From positions 930,001 to 994,000 of the forward strand of contig NZ_JBANDL010000002.1 of assembly GCF_037027445.1 (NCBI RefSeq): a stretch of 64,000 nt of DNA, in the 5' to 3' direction. Shown here piece after piece: positions 7,782-14,945 of this stretch; position 1 is the first letter of the stretch; each line of letters begins with the position of its first letter. The position numbers and the translations under genes were made by a program. The notes below the pieces were generated by a model, which saw only the letters and a list, made by a program, of their open reading frames with translations, was not told the origin of the DNA and did not search any database. The DNA is from Lysobacter firmicutimachus (GTDB taxonomy: Bacteria; Pseudomonadota; Gammaproteobacteria; Xanthomonadales; Xanthomonadaceae).

Positions 7782-8397
7782 ACAAGGATTTGGTCGGCTC
7801 GACGCAAGTGATTCATGTTGGCATATCGGAGAGTTCCAGTCCCATGGCGGATGGAGCGCCGGAGAGACAAATCAGCAGATTAAAAATCTCAAGATCGAAG
7901 TTCCTGTTCCTCCCAACCGCAAGCGATATAAAGACGAAGCTGTGCGGTATTGGGGTGGAAAGCTTGCCGAGTGTCTTAGCGCTGACGCCATTCGCCGCGA
8001 TGTAACTTTTGTCCCTGCTCCTTGCTCAAAGCCCGTTGGTCACGCCGAGTACGACGACAGAATAAGGCGTGTGCTTGATGATCTTGCTGGGCGTATCGGT
8101 GTGTTAGATATTCGCGAACTTGTTGTCACGCATACCGAGCGTCAGGCACAACACAAGGGCGAGCATAGAAGTTCACCTGCGGAGCTTCTGCAGACGCTTA
8201 GACTCAATCCGGCTGCGCTACAACTTCCATTGCGACCAATCGTTTTGATACTTGACGACGTTTTTACGCAGGGGAGTACGTTCCGAGCGCTGAAGACACT
8301 CATCACACCTGTGCATGGTGTGCAAGAAGTGGGGGGGATTTTCTTGGCGCGAACAGTTTGGCCCAAGCCGCCAGAAATCGTTCTGCCCGTGTTTTAA
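7759..8397 (+). CDS. ComF-like phosphoribosyltransferase paired with DprA-like protein
   Basis: Product of 212 residues from the ATG at 7759, which lies inside the end of the DprA-like gene; an earlier in-frame start at 7636 would nest much deeper and is less likely. IVLILDDVFTQGST (161-174) is the PRPP-binding loop of type I phosphoribosyltransferases, with the paired Asp residues. FVPAPCSKPVGHAEYDDR and ELLQTLRLNP fit the ComF-like core. The 23-base overlap suggests coupled translation. DprA/PRTase pairs are known in phage-defence settings; the PsyrTA system also includes a protein of this general kind. The specific activity here is inferred. Confidence 0.75.
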   Translation: MARLTKIEQGFGRLDASDSCWHIGEFQSHGGWSAGETNQQIKNLKIEVPVPPNRKRYKDEAVRYWGGKLAECLSADAIRRDVTFVPAPCSKPVGHAEYDDRIRRVLDDLAGRIGVLDIRELVVTHTERQAQHKGEHRSSPAELLQTLRLNPAALQLPLRPIVLILDDVFTQGSTFRALKTLITPVHGVQEVGGIFLARTVWPKPPEIVLPVF

Positions 8398-8528
8398 GCT
8401 CGAGAAAAAGCGCCGAATATCCGGGGGGCGAATTTCGCGCTTCTTTGGTGATATCGCTAATTGGGTGCCTGCGCGACGGATCAGCCGCAGCAGCGCGTCC
8501 TGACTTGGGAGCGTCGACCTGCCGACGA

Positions 8529-8741
8529 CTATGCTTTTCGCTGGTTGTCCCACCAATCCGCAACGTCGCGGATGTCTAGTACACCATTGATCGGTCGCGG
8601 TGCATCGCCGCGGGAAACCCGATTCTGGACTGCCTTCAACGTTAGATTCGGCAGGTATTCGTTGCGGAACTGTTCCAGCGTCATGCGCGGGCCGTAGTGG
8701 CCATACAGAAGCCAGAACGTCGATTTCTCAGCGGCAGCCAT
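8529..8741 (-). CDS. PrtN-like pyocin/phage activator
   Basis: Product of 70 residues starting at 8741, where GAGGAGG sits eight bases upstream of the ATG and decides against the start 30 bases earlier. The order TFWLLYGHYGPRMTLEQ, LPNLTLKAVQNRV, APRPI, then LDIRDVADWWDNQ follows the PrtN family, small DNA-binding activators that switch on pyocin or prophage late genes. Its upstream partner overlaps it by 14 bases. A promoter with an operator-like site lies before that partner, so the activator is probably silenced in the lysogen by the repressor at 9081-9533, like the PrtR/PrtN pair. Confidence 0.6.
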   Translation of the reverse strand: MAAAEKSTFWLLYGHYGPRMTLEQFRNEYLPNLTLKAVQNRVSRGDAPRPINGVLDIRDVADWWDNQRKA

Positions 8742-8946
8742 TTGCCGCCTCCTCATTGGGTGGCATGACACGCGTGCTCTCTACCGCTCGCTGCAGGTTG
8801 GCCAGGAGCGGGAACTGCCGCAAAGGCGTCGATGCGCGATCTTGAGCCGATTGGGTATTGGTCATCGAGCGGACGCTAGACGGGTAGTAGAACTGTCCGA
8901 CAGTAGTCAGGCCGAGGAACAACTCGACTGTCGTGGTGTCTGCCAT
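8728..8946 (-). CDS. small hypothetical protein upstream of prtN-like gene
   Basis: Product of 72 residues if it begins at MADTTTVELF (8946); the frame is open to an ATG at 8994, giving 88 residues. LFLGLTTVGQFYYPSSVR is the only ordered-looking stretch. The family is unknown. The gene is first in a two-gene leftward unit and overlaps the PrtN-like gene by 14 bases. The promoter and operator-like site at 9012-9057 precede it, which supports its being expressed. Confidence 0.45.
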   Translation of the reverse strand: MADTTTVELFLGLTTVGQFYYPSSVRSMTNTQSAQDRASTPLRQFPLLANLQRAVESTRVMPPNEEAANGCR

Positions 8947-9011
8947 CACCTCGCGCCACTTGCTTCCGAGGTGCCAGGGGGAAGGAGCTTGCATCGCTGG
9001 CGCTTTGCCTT

Positions 9012-9033
9012 TAGGTTAAGTATTCTGTACCTT
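9012..9033. promoter_or_regulatory. 22-bp palindromic operator-like site 1
   Basis: The arms are TAGGTTAAG and CTGTACCTT around a 4-base centre (TATT). The reverse complement differs from site 10919-10940 at only two positions. It covers the -10 of the leftward promoter of the prtN-like unit. Confidence 0.55.
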
Positions 9034-9057
9034 ATGGGCCGAAAGGTGCCTCGTCAA
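9029..9057 (-). promoter_or_regulatory. leftward promoter of the prtN-like unit
   Basis: On the minus strand TTGACG (complement of 9052-9057) is followed after 17 bases by TAAGGT (complement of 9029-9034). The -35 is 5/6 to consensus and the -10 is weak. The -10 lies inside the palindromic site at 9012-9033, so a protein bound there would block polymerase. Confidence 0.45.
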
Positions 9058-9080
9058 GGCCGGGCAGGAAGGGAGGTGTG

Positions 9081-9533
9081 CTACTTGATGCTCTGAGCCA
9101 TCTCTGCCAGCAGTGGCGGCGACATGCTCGGCGAATCGGCCAGGACTTTGTAGAGGAGCGCTATGGCGCGGGCTTCGCGTGGAATGCCAGTTCGATCAGG
9201 CGCGATAGCTTTAAGGATGAGCTTGAGTCGGTCGACGTCGAGTTCACTTGATCGGACGGTGGCGCGTTGATCGCCAGATCCCGTAGCCAGCCACTCGACG
9301 GAAAAGCCCGTTACGGCTTGAATTGCATTGAGGTTCGCGTGGCTTGGAGAGGCAATGCTGTCACTCTCCCATTGACTTACCAAGCTTTTGCTTATCTTGA
9401 CCTTGGTAATGTTGGAAATGCCTGCCGCAAACGCTTCTTGCGACAAATTACAGTCTAGGCGTGCGTAACGAATCCTTGCGCCAGTCGTTCGTGGATGGGC
9501 GACTGCGGCGGTGCGGAGAGGACGCTTAGTCAT
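9081..9533 (-). CDS. XRE-family prophage repressor without a cleavage domain
   Basis: Product of 150 residues. Residues about 17-80 form a helix-turn-helix of the XRE/lambda repressor type: GARIRYARLDCNLSQEAFA, then SKSLVSQWES as the recognition helix, then NLNAIQAVTGFSVEWLATG. The remaining ~65 residues lack the Ser/Lys S24 peptidase domain of self-cleaving repressors, so induction must use another route (antirepressor, partner peptidase or competition). The gene is transcribed leftward from a region containing two overlapping copies of the TAGGT/ACCTA palindrome, which fits autoregulation. It is the natural candidate to bind all five sites listed here. Confidence 0.8.
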   Translation of the reverse strand: MTKRPLRTAAVAHPRTTGARIRYARLDCNLSQEAFAAGISNITKVKISKSLVSQWESDSIASPSHANLNAIQAVTGFSVEWLATGSGDQRATVRSSELDVDRLKLILKAIAPDRTGIPREARAIALLYKVLADSPSMSPPLLAEMAQSIK

Positions 9534-10093
9534 AAGTTGCCGATCTTGTTAGAAAAAGGTTTATTAAAACGTACCTAAGACAGGATATCTTAACCTATCT
9601 ATACGTCACCGATTTGCGAATTCCATTGAGGAAGGGATGGAGTCTTAGGTGGTCCAAACCTCGCTACCAATCATCTGTTCCTACATGCCTATAGCGCTTT
9701 CTAGAAGCATTCGTCTAGTGAGATAGGTCCGATCGTTGGCAAATAGATCGCGGCTAAGCGGCCCTAACTTAGGTCGCTACAAAGGACGAGTTGGTCCCAT
9801 GACTTGGAAGGAACATCTGGGTTGAGCGAGCCGCCTAGCTGCCGGAACACATTGTGACGTACGGCACATTTTCAATTCGGGCGCGTAGCCGCTCGGGCTG
9901 ACTGAGCGGCCAGCATTTAAGTGATGAGCATTGGTGGCATGCGCAGTGATCATTCTTGGCATCCTGACGGCCTGCTTAACGCCGTCGGAACCGCATGAAA
10001 CTTTTAGTGTAGACGGCCGACGGGTGAATCATTGAAGCTCGCGACAGAAAGAAAGGGGGAGGCCCCCTGAAGAAGAACGAGAAAGGATTTCAA
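9534..10093. other. intergenic control region between repressor and early genes
   Basis: No convincing gene is present in these 560 bases; they are richer in A and T than the flanks and have stops in all frames. The left 65 bases contain the tandem operator-like sites. The right end carries GAAAGGATTTCAA before a GTG start. It probably holds the divergent control region, but the rightward promoter was not pinned down. Confidence 0.5.
9556..9597. promoter_or_regulatory. two overlapping operator-like sites upstream of the repressor
   Basis: The first site, 9556-9577, has outer arms AAGGT and ACCTA at exactly the same 22-bp span as the other copies, but a different centre. The second, 9576-9597, ends in CTTAACCTA like the others and has a degenerate left arm. 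Together they lie 23-64 bases upstream of the repressor start. Confidence 0.45.
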
Positions 10094-10423
10094 GTGAAGG
10101 ACACCGAACGCAGCACCACCGTCATCCCGCTTCCTACGCGCCTCAATGTCACCCGGATTCGGCTGGGCAATATCTGGCTTACGGCTTCCGAACTGGTGCG
10201 AACCATGGCCCACGCCGAACGCAGCGTCAGCGATGCGCCTTATGTCCTGATGCTCGACTCACAGGGAGACGTTCATGCGCTGCAGTCCGGTGACGCGGAC
10301 TACGCCACCAGTGTTGGCGCGGACGGATTTGTCTGCACCCTGGACGCGACTACTCAGGTTGACCAACTCGCGGCCAGTTTGCGTGCAGCGGCGCTGCGCC
10401 AGGGGGCGCAGGAAATCGCATGA
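10094..10423 (+). CDS. hypothetical early prophage protein
   Basis: Product of 109 residues starting at GTG, preceded by GAAAGGATTTCAA. It contains a region of alternating hydrophobic residues (YVLMLDSQGDVHALQS) and a helical end (TQVDQLAASLRAAALRQ). No cysteine cluster, signal or membrane segment was seen, and no family was recognised. Its stop overlaps the start of the nuclease gene by four bases, so the two are translationally coupled and may act together in DNA processing. Confidence 0.65.
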   Translation: MKDTERSTTVIPLPTRLNVTRIRLGNIWLTASELVRTMAHAERSVSDAPYVLMLDSQGDVHALQSGDADYATSVGADGFVCTLDATTQVDQLAASLRAAALRQGAQEIA

Positions 10424-10941
10424 GGGCGCAACGGCGCTATGGCAGCTCGTTGATCCGGAAGATCGAATCGACCGATCAGGTCAAACGCGAACGGGCAAAG
10501 CGGCGTGATGTAGAAGCGATGCACGGCCGCGCGCTAGTTCGCTGGGCGAATTTGATGGCTGTTGCAGGTCGCCCGGAACTGGCCTTCCTCCTTCACGTGC
10601 CGAACGGTGGAGCGCGCTCAGCGTCAACTGGAGCGGAGCTGAAGCGCCAGGGCGTTCGCAGAGGCGTCTGGGACTACTTTCTGCCCATGCAGCGCCGCCC
10701 TGATGAAGCCATGCCTTACGCGGGCCTCTGGATTGAACTGAAGGAGCCTAGTGAACGTCGATCGATCCGCGGTGGACTGTCCCCTCAGCAAATGGCGTTC
10801 GGACGGTTCGTTCATGGCCATGGCTTTGCCACAGTGGTCGCTTACGAGTGGACCGAGGCTCGCGATGCACTAGCGGCTTATTTGGACGCTCAGGTAGTGC
10901 CGTTTTTTTGGTGTCCATTAGGTACAGAAAACTTAACCTAA
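10420..10941 (+). CDS. VRR-NUC domain nuclease
   Basis: Product of 173 residues. The C-terminal ~115 residues show the VRR-NUC (restriction-like) fold: HVPNGGARS, GAELKRQGVRRGVWDYFLP with the catalytic Asp, GLWIELKEPS as the ExK motif, and GGLSPQQMAFGRFV. Such small phage proteins are thought to cut structured or damaged DNA; the precise substrate is not shown here. An N-terminal basic helix (about 1-45) could aid DNA binding. The last codons lie inside operator-like site 10919-10940, so the gene end doubles as a regulatory region for the next unit. Confidence 0.85.
   Translation: MRAQRRYGSSLIRKIESTDQVKRERAKRRDVEAMHGRALVRWANLMAVAGRPELAFLLHVPNGGARSASTGAELKRQGVRRGVWDYFLPMQRRPDEAMPYAGLWIELKEPSERRSIRGGLSPQQMAFGRFVHGHGFATVVAYEWTEARDALAAYLDAQVVPFFWCPLGTENLT
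10919..10940. promoter_or_regulatory. 22-bp palindromic operator-like site
   Basis: The arms TAGGTACAG and CTTAACCTA flank a 4-base centre (AAAA). The site overlaps the last codons of the nuclease gene and lies upstream of the antiterminator/RepA unit. The arms match the copies at 9012 and 13744. Confidence 0.55.
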
Positions 10942-11008
10942 TCACGGTCGGGTAATGGCTTTGACTGCCAGAGCCGGTCGAGTGATTCCACGTCAAAGGA
11001 GTGTCTTC

Positions 11009-11083
11009 GTGCACAGCGGAAGAAAGGTACGGGCAAATGATGTGACCACCACTCTCCCAAGGTCTGAAAGGGGGCGGGCATGA
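11009..11083 (+). CDS. 24-residue coupled leader peptide, tentative
   Basis: A GTG preceded by AAAGGAG at good spacing opens a 24-codon frame whose TGA overlaps the ATG of the gene at 11080. The same frame is open from an ATG at 10955. The peptide is basic (SGRKVRAND, PRSERGRA). It could be a leader that couples translation or a start-up site for an antiterminator. The evidence is only the binding site and the ATGA overlap. Confidence 0.3.
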   Translation: MHSGRKVRANDVTTTLPRSERGRA

Positions 11084-11316
11084 GCGGCTCTTTTATGACG
11101 CGTCCAGAGCGGTCGACCCAACGTCGTCAAGGCCGGGTGCTGGTGCAGAAGGTGAAGGCCTCCGGGGGGTGCTTCTGCTGCACCCATAGGGACCGAAGCA
11201 GCGAAGCGTGGGGGCGCGCGCTGTGCGGAAAGGAATCACCCGCCAGATTCCTCAAAGCCGGATGCGACTTCGATCCGGAATACAGCCGCATCTATGGGCC
11301 GGAGCAAGTCGAATGA
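11080..11316 (+). CDS. small cysteine-containing phage protein
   Basis: Product of 78 residues with GCFCCTH and two later cysteines (ALCGKE, AGCDFD), a pattern that could bind one zinc ion. GGGGGCGGGC precedes its ATG. It ends with an ATGA overlap into the next gene. The family is not named here; short proteins of this layout occur beside replication and antitermination genes of phages. The basic N-terminus would suit nucleic acid binding. Confidence 0.55.
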   Translation: MSGSFMTRPERSTQRRQGRVLVQKVKASGGCFCCTHRDRSSEAWGRALCGKESPARFLKAGCDFDPEYSRIYGPEQVE

Positions 11317-12215
11317 CGCCTCCCCAGTCTCATCCCCTCCGGCGCCGCAACGTGGCAAAAATGCTGGCTCGGCTGCATCCCAAAGGTATTACGGAGCCTT
11401 TCAACGGCGCGCGCAGTACCGCCCCGCAACGCGAGACCGCGATGGACATTGCTGGCGCATTGGGTGCAGCGGGGCAAGCCGGCCCCGCTCAGCGCCTTGC
11501 GGTCCATGTGCTGTGCTTACGGTGGTGGCCCGGGTTGTTCGAAGGCCCGGCCCGCGTTGTGGGTCACCGCACGGTGTTCCCGACCAGGCCGAGTTGGTCT
11601 TCTCCCCGCGCCAGCCTACGCGTACCGCGTGATCAACCGGCGCCGATAGAACGCATTCCCGTAGAGCGGCCCGCTGAGACGTCGGTGTTCCAGCACCTGG
11701 CGGATCTCGTTGGTGCTCGCATCGCGAGCCGAATTCGACGTGATCGTTCGCGACAGGACGAAGAGTTGATTGAGAGACTGTCTGCGTGGGTACATGGGGG
11801 CCCGGCGTCGCCTCTATCGGAAGAGCGATATGGCACGCGCGAATGCTTGGACGACGCGTTGGCCGAACGGGTGCTCGCGCCGGCCTTCCTCGGTGCTTGG
11901 TCGCGCGCGGTGATCGAAGAGTTCCGCCGCCCGAACCACTGTTCATCGTGCCATGGCTTCGGCGAGCGCCTACAGCTCATCGGCTTGGGTGGCAACCGCG
12001 CCCGCGCGGAAGTCGTCAGCTGCGAGCAATGCATTGGCCAGGGCGTCGTGCCGTGGTCAAAGAAACGCCGCGCGCGGCAGCTATCGATTGGCGAACACCC
12101 ATACCGTAACTTCCTCAACCCTCATCACGAAGGTGCGTTGGCGTTGCTGCGCGAGTTGGAGCATCGGGGGGCGGTCTTGCTGTTGCGCCACCTGGGCACG
12201 GACGGCTCCACATAG
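11313..12215 (+). CDS. zinc-finger protein, candidate late antiterminator (Q-like)
   Basis: Product of 300 residues. The start at 11313 overlaps the previous stop (ATGA) and is preferred over an open frame starting at 11208. Near the C-terminus CSSCHGFGE and CEQCIGQGV form a DnaJ-like CxxCxGxG pair, which is also seen in phage antitermination Q proteins. Flanking helices are basic (SKKRRARQL). It sits between early genes and the origin, and the strong terminator at 13863-13905 stands before the late genes, which fits a Q role. The N-terminal half has no recognised domain. An alternative is a general phage DNA- or RNA-binding regulator. Confidence 0.55.
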   Translation: MTPPQSHPLRRRNVAKMLARLHPKGITEPFNGARSTAPQRETAMDIAGALGAAGQAGPAQRLAVHVLCLRWWPGLFEGPARVVGHRTVFPTRPSWSSPRASLRVPRDQPAPIERIPVERPAETSVFQHLADLVGARIASRIRRDRSRQDEELIERLSAWVHGGPASPLSEERYGTRECLDDALAERVLAPAFLGAWSRAVIEEFRRPNHCSSCHGFGERLQLIGLGGNRARAEVVSCEQCIGQGVVPWSKKRRARQLSIGEHPYRNFLNPHHEGALALLRELEHRGAVLLLRHLGTDGST

Positions 12216-12219
12216 GGCT

Positions 12220-13260
12220 ATGGCGATCGACGAAGACCCGGCGGACGCCGGCGGCCGATCCGGGTCTCCCCGCCGCAGGGCACTGCGTAACAGCAAGTCG
12301 TTAGTCGCACGCCAAGCGTTTCTATCCGCAACGCGACAATCGCCGCCTAACGGTGGTCGGAAGCAAAGGAAGCTCGCCGAACTCGGCGCCGAGATCCTCG
12401 CAGTGCGACCCGCACGCCATGAGGTGGCGTTCTTGCACTCCGCGTTCTGCCGAGTGGGACTGCCCCGATCGCTGCCCGAGGGCGACGTCTTTGAGCGATG
12501 CAGTGGAAACGTGGGCCTGCACTTGGAGGCGGGCACCCTTTGGGACGGCACGAAAGACATTAGGCCGGGCATGCCGTACGGCACCCGACCGCGGCTGCTG
12601 CTACTGCATCTGATTCGGACTTACCTGCATACGCACCACCGGACCATCGACCTGAGCATGACGCTCCGGCATTTCATGACCCAGACGCTATCCATAGACG
12701 CTAGCGGCGGCGAGCGCGGCGGCGGTACGTCGTTCAATGAGCAACTGAGAGCTCTGGCGGCCTGCCGTCTGTGGATTGGGTACGCCGCGGCGTCTGCTAC
12801 CAGCCGTGTCCAAAGTGCCGATGGCTGGGTATCGGTGTTTGAAGACTTCGCCGTTGAGACCAAGAAATCGGACCCGCGCACGCCGTGGCGAAAGACGATC
12901 ACCCTCTCGCGCGAGTTCGTGGCCACCTTGCGTGAGTCGGCGGTACCGCTCGATATCCGCGCGCTGCGCGGCATCCAAGACAGCGCGTTGTCTTTGGACG
13001 TTTACGCGTGGCTGGCGCACCGACTGCATCGTTTGGAGCATTCGGTCGTCCTCCACTGGGCCAGCCTGCGCGGTCAGTTCGCGCACGAGTACGACGACAA
13101 GAAGGCATTCAAGAGGAACTTCAAGAAGAGCATGCACGACGTACTGACCGTGTATCCGCAAGCGAGTGTACGCCCGGTCTTTGGTGGCTACCTACTGCTG
13201 CCATCGCCTGCGCCTGTAGGTGTTCTGGAAAAGGATGAGGCCTTTGCGGCGATGAGATAA
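12220..13260 (+). CDS. repA: RepA_C-family plasmid-type replication initiator
   Basis: Product of 346 residues from an ATG five bases after the previous stop. Recognised by motif order as the plasmid RepA_C family: FLHSAFCRVGLPRSLPEG, LHLEAGTLWDG, MPYGTRPRLLLLHLI, then ITLSREFVATLRESAVPLDIRAL, SALSLDVYAWLAHRLHRL and WASLRGQFAHEY. These form the winged-helix initiator core that binds iterons. Four iterons, 13-mers and a DnaA box lie 210-370 bases downstream. The prophage thus carries a plasmid-style replicon, which would let it replicate as an extrachromosomal circle or replicate after induction. No partition genes were seen. Confidence 0.8.
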   Translation: MAIDEDPADAGGRSGSPRRRALRNSKSLVARQAFLSATRQSPPNGGRKQRKLAELGAEILAVRPARHEVAFLHSAFCRVGLPRSLPEGDVFERCSGNVGLHLEAGTLWDGTKDIRPGMPYGTRPRLLLLHLIRTYLHTHHRTIDLSMTLRHFMTQTLSIDASGGERGGGTSFNEQLRALAACRLWIGYAAASATSRVQSADGWVSVFEDFAVETKKSDPRTPWRKTITLSREFVATLRESAVPLDIRALRGIQDSALSLDVYAWLAHRLHRLEHSVVLHWASLRGQFAHEYDDKKAFKRNFKKSMHDVLTVYPQASVRPVFGGYLLLPSPAPVGVLEKDEAFAAMR

Positions 13261-13434
13261 CGCGCCTTCAACCTGGCTGGACGCCCGCATCGACGGATGA
13301 GGTGACCGCCAACTTTTTTGCGCTGTCCAAGGCGCATCACCATCCTCTGCGCGGCGTGCTGCGCGGAGGCATTGTCGTGGGTGACATGAAGATCGCGTTC
13401 GCCGAAGAAGCAATGACGTGCAATCCTAGGAAAC

Positions 13435-13631
13435 TGTGGAAAAATCTGGGGATATGCTGTGAGTTTAGCGATGAATCAGGACCCCCAAGACGATGAATTA
13501 GGACCCCCGATTTGGGGGAATTAGGTCCCCTTCAATGCGATGAATTAGGTCCCCCCTAAAGCTTGTAGTTTTTGCTTGTAGCTTTTGCTTATAAGCTTTG
13601 CTTGGTAAGACAGCGCCGTTTCTGTGGATAA
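13435..13631 (+). other. replication origin: DnaA boxes, iterons, AT-rich 13-mers
   Basis: After the iterons come three tandem 13-mers (13561, 13574 and 13587) of the form GCTTGTAGTTTTT, then GCTTGG, forming an AT-rich unwinding region. TGTGGATAA at 13623-13631 is a perfect DnaA box in reverse orientation, and TGTGGAAAA at 13435-13443 is a near match. The order DnaA box, iterons, 13-mers, DnaA box is typical of iteron plasmids. The stretch from 13261 to 13469 otherwise holds no convincing gene. Confidence 0.75.
13470..13555 (+). repeat. four iterons of the RepA origin
   Basis: Direct repeats of GATGAATTAGGACCCCC begin at 13470, 13492, 13515 and 13539, so the period is 22-24 bp (about two helix turns). 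Copies 1, 2 and 4 differ by one or two bases; copy 3 has GGG for GAT and loses one C. Plasmid RepA proteins bind such arrays. The spacing is not that of a CRISPR array. Confidence 0.8.
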
Positions 13632-13743
13632 CTACGGAGGCGACGCGGACGAAGCGAAACAGCGTTCGACGACGGCGGCGCATAGGCGTTGGGTAGGAAC
13701 TTCTCGCGTGCGCGCCGAGGTCGCTACCGATCTTGAAGATCAT

Positions 13744-13765
13744 TAGGTTCAGAATACTTGACCTA
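13744..13765. promoter_or_regulatory. 22-bp palindromic operator-like site before the late operon
   Basis: The arms TAGGTTCAG and CTTGACCTA flank a 4-base centre (AATA). The right arm contains TTGACC (13758-13763), a possible -35, with TACGCT 18 bases further on as a weak -10. The late-gene promoter is probably here and controlled through this site. Confidence 0.5.
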
Positions 13766-13862
13766 GCGCACCCGCATCCCCTACGCTTCGCCACGCTGGG
13801 TTGATTACGCCTCCCCCTCTACCCAGCACCGCCCACTCCCAAGCCTGGGATGGGTTCCCCCC

Positions 13863-13905
13863 GAAGCCCCCGACCGCCCCCCTCGGTCGGGGGCTTCTTC
13901 ATTTC
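13863..13905 (+). terminator. strong terminator in the late leader
   Basis: GAAGCCCCCGACC (13863-13875) pairs perfectly with GGTCGGGGGCTTC (13885-13897), followed by TTCATTTCGG. This 13-bp GC-rich stem lies after the putative late promoter and before the first lysis gene. It would stop late transcription unless polymerase is modified, which suits an antitermination switch. Confidence 0.7.
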
Positions 13906-13989
13906 GGCCGCAACGGCCGCCTTCCCCAGCGCAGCACGCTACCCGCCAACGCGGTGCGGCGAGCGCAGCGCGTTACCCAGGACGATTCC

Positions 13990-14517
13990 ATGCTCCGTTT
14001 ACCGGCCACTCCCATCGCGCTGGTGCGCGAAGTTATCGTGCCCGCGCTGGCTCACTTTCCCGCCGCATGGGCGAGTCGAGAAGCCATTGCGCTGCTGGTG
14101 GCCATCGCCATCCAGGAGAGCAACTTGGCCACTCGCCGGCAGGGCACGCCGACGAAGCCCGGCCCCGCCCGTGGCCTATGGCAGTTCGAAGTGGCCGGGG
14201 CGAGTGGTGTCCTGCAACACCCTGAGTCCCACGCGCAGGCAGGAGCGCTCTGCCGACAAGCCCATATCCCCGCCAGTGCGGGAGCGGTGCATCGCCGCGT
14301 CGAAGTGGATGATCTGCTGGCCTGCCGATTCGCGCGCCTGCTGTTGCGCACCGATGCAGCGCCGCTGCCGCCAGCCAACGCGAACGCGGAAGCCGAGGCG
14401 TTCGCCTACTACCTGCGCAACTGGCGTCCAGGCGCGGCGCGCACACCGCAAGGGCGCGCGAAGTGCGCGAAGCGCTTCACGCGCGCTTGGCGACTCGCTC
14501 TGGAGGCCGTGGCATGA
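13990..14517 (+). CDS. phage endolysin, lysozyme/transglycosylase-like
   Basis: Product of 175 residues from the ATG at 13990; the upstream open frame runs through the terminator and is rejected. AIAIQESNLATRRQG contains the Glu expected of the lysozyme/lytic transglycosylase fold, and PGPARGLWQFE matches the conserved G-LWQ strand. The C-terminal helices (AFAYYLRNWRPGAARTPQG, AWRLALEAVA) complete a one-domain enzyme. There is no signal peptide, so release needs a holin, provided by the next genes. It is the first gene of the lysis cassette and its stop overlaps the next start by four bases. Confidence 0.75.
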   Translation: MLRLPATPIALVREVIVPALAHFPAAWASREAIALLVAIAIQESNLATRRQGTPTKPGPARGLWQFEVAGASGVLQHPESHAQAGALCRQAHIPASAGAVHRRVEVDDLLACRFARLLLRTDAAPLPPANANAEAEAFAYYLRNWRPGAARTPQGRAKCAKRFTRAWRLALEAVA

Positions 14518-14945
14518 GCGGTCGCTCTACCCAGACCGCTGCTGCGCTCACCAGCCAGGTCGCCGCGGCATCGGGTGCGGCGACGGGCGCGACCCTGCTG
14601 GTGCTCGGCATCCCGCTGGAGGCTCTGCTAGCTGCACTGATCGGCGCAGCGTTGAGCTACGTCGCGCGTCCTGCGGTGTCGCACTCAAAAATCCCAGTGC
14701 GCCTGCTCGGCATCGTGTCCGACGCCCTGATTGGCGGCTGGCTGTTCGTGATCGTCGTGAAGTTGACGCCGCTCCACCGTTTCGGCGTGGCCGAAATCCC
14801 CATCGAAGCGGGAGCGGGCTTGCTGGCGCTCCTGTGGCGTGTGCTGCGCGTGTGGCTGCCGGCAAAGCTAGACCGCGCCTTCGATGCGGTGCTGGCGTTC
14901 TGGACGCGGGATCGTGGTCAAGACGGTGAGGGAGGTTCGCAATGA
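14514..14945 (+). CDS. membrane protein, candidate holin
   Basis: Product of 143 residues beginning in an ATGA overlap with the endolysin gene. It has an Ala/Gly-rich hydrophobic segment (about 17-45) and a second around VSDALIGGWLFVIVVKL, then a third weaker one (LLALLWRVLRVWL). The C-terminus is charged. The position between endolysin and spanins and the membrane segments fit a holin. Which of this and the following protein forms the hole cannot be told from sequence alone. Confidence 0.55.
   Translation: MSGRSTQTAAALTSQVAAASGAATGATLLVLGIPLEALLAALIGAALSYVARPAVSHSKIPVRLLGIVSDALIGGWLFVIVVKLTPLHRFGVAEIPIEAGAGLLALLWRVLRVWLPAKLDRAFDAVLAFWTRDRGQDGEGGSQ

Noticed and set aside
9640..9660. AGGT/ACCT pair near 9646-9660 as another operator
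   Set aside because: The spacing between arms is about 15 bp, not the 22 bp of the other sites.
13302..13496. 64-residue frame before the iterons
   Set aside because: No binding site, weak composition, runs into the iterons.
13470..13599. Short repeats as a possible CRISPR array
   Set aside because: Unit 17 bp with 5-7 bp gaps and an adjacent RepA gene fit iterons, not spacers of 30 bp.
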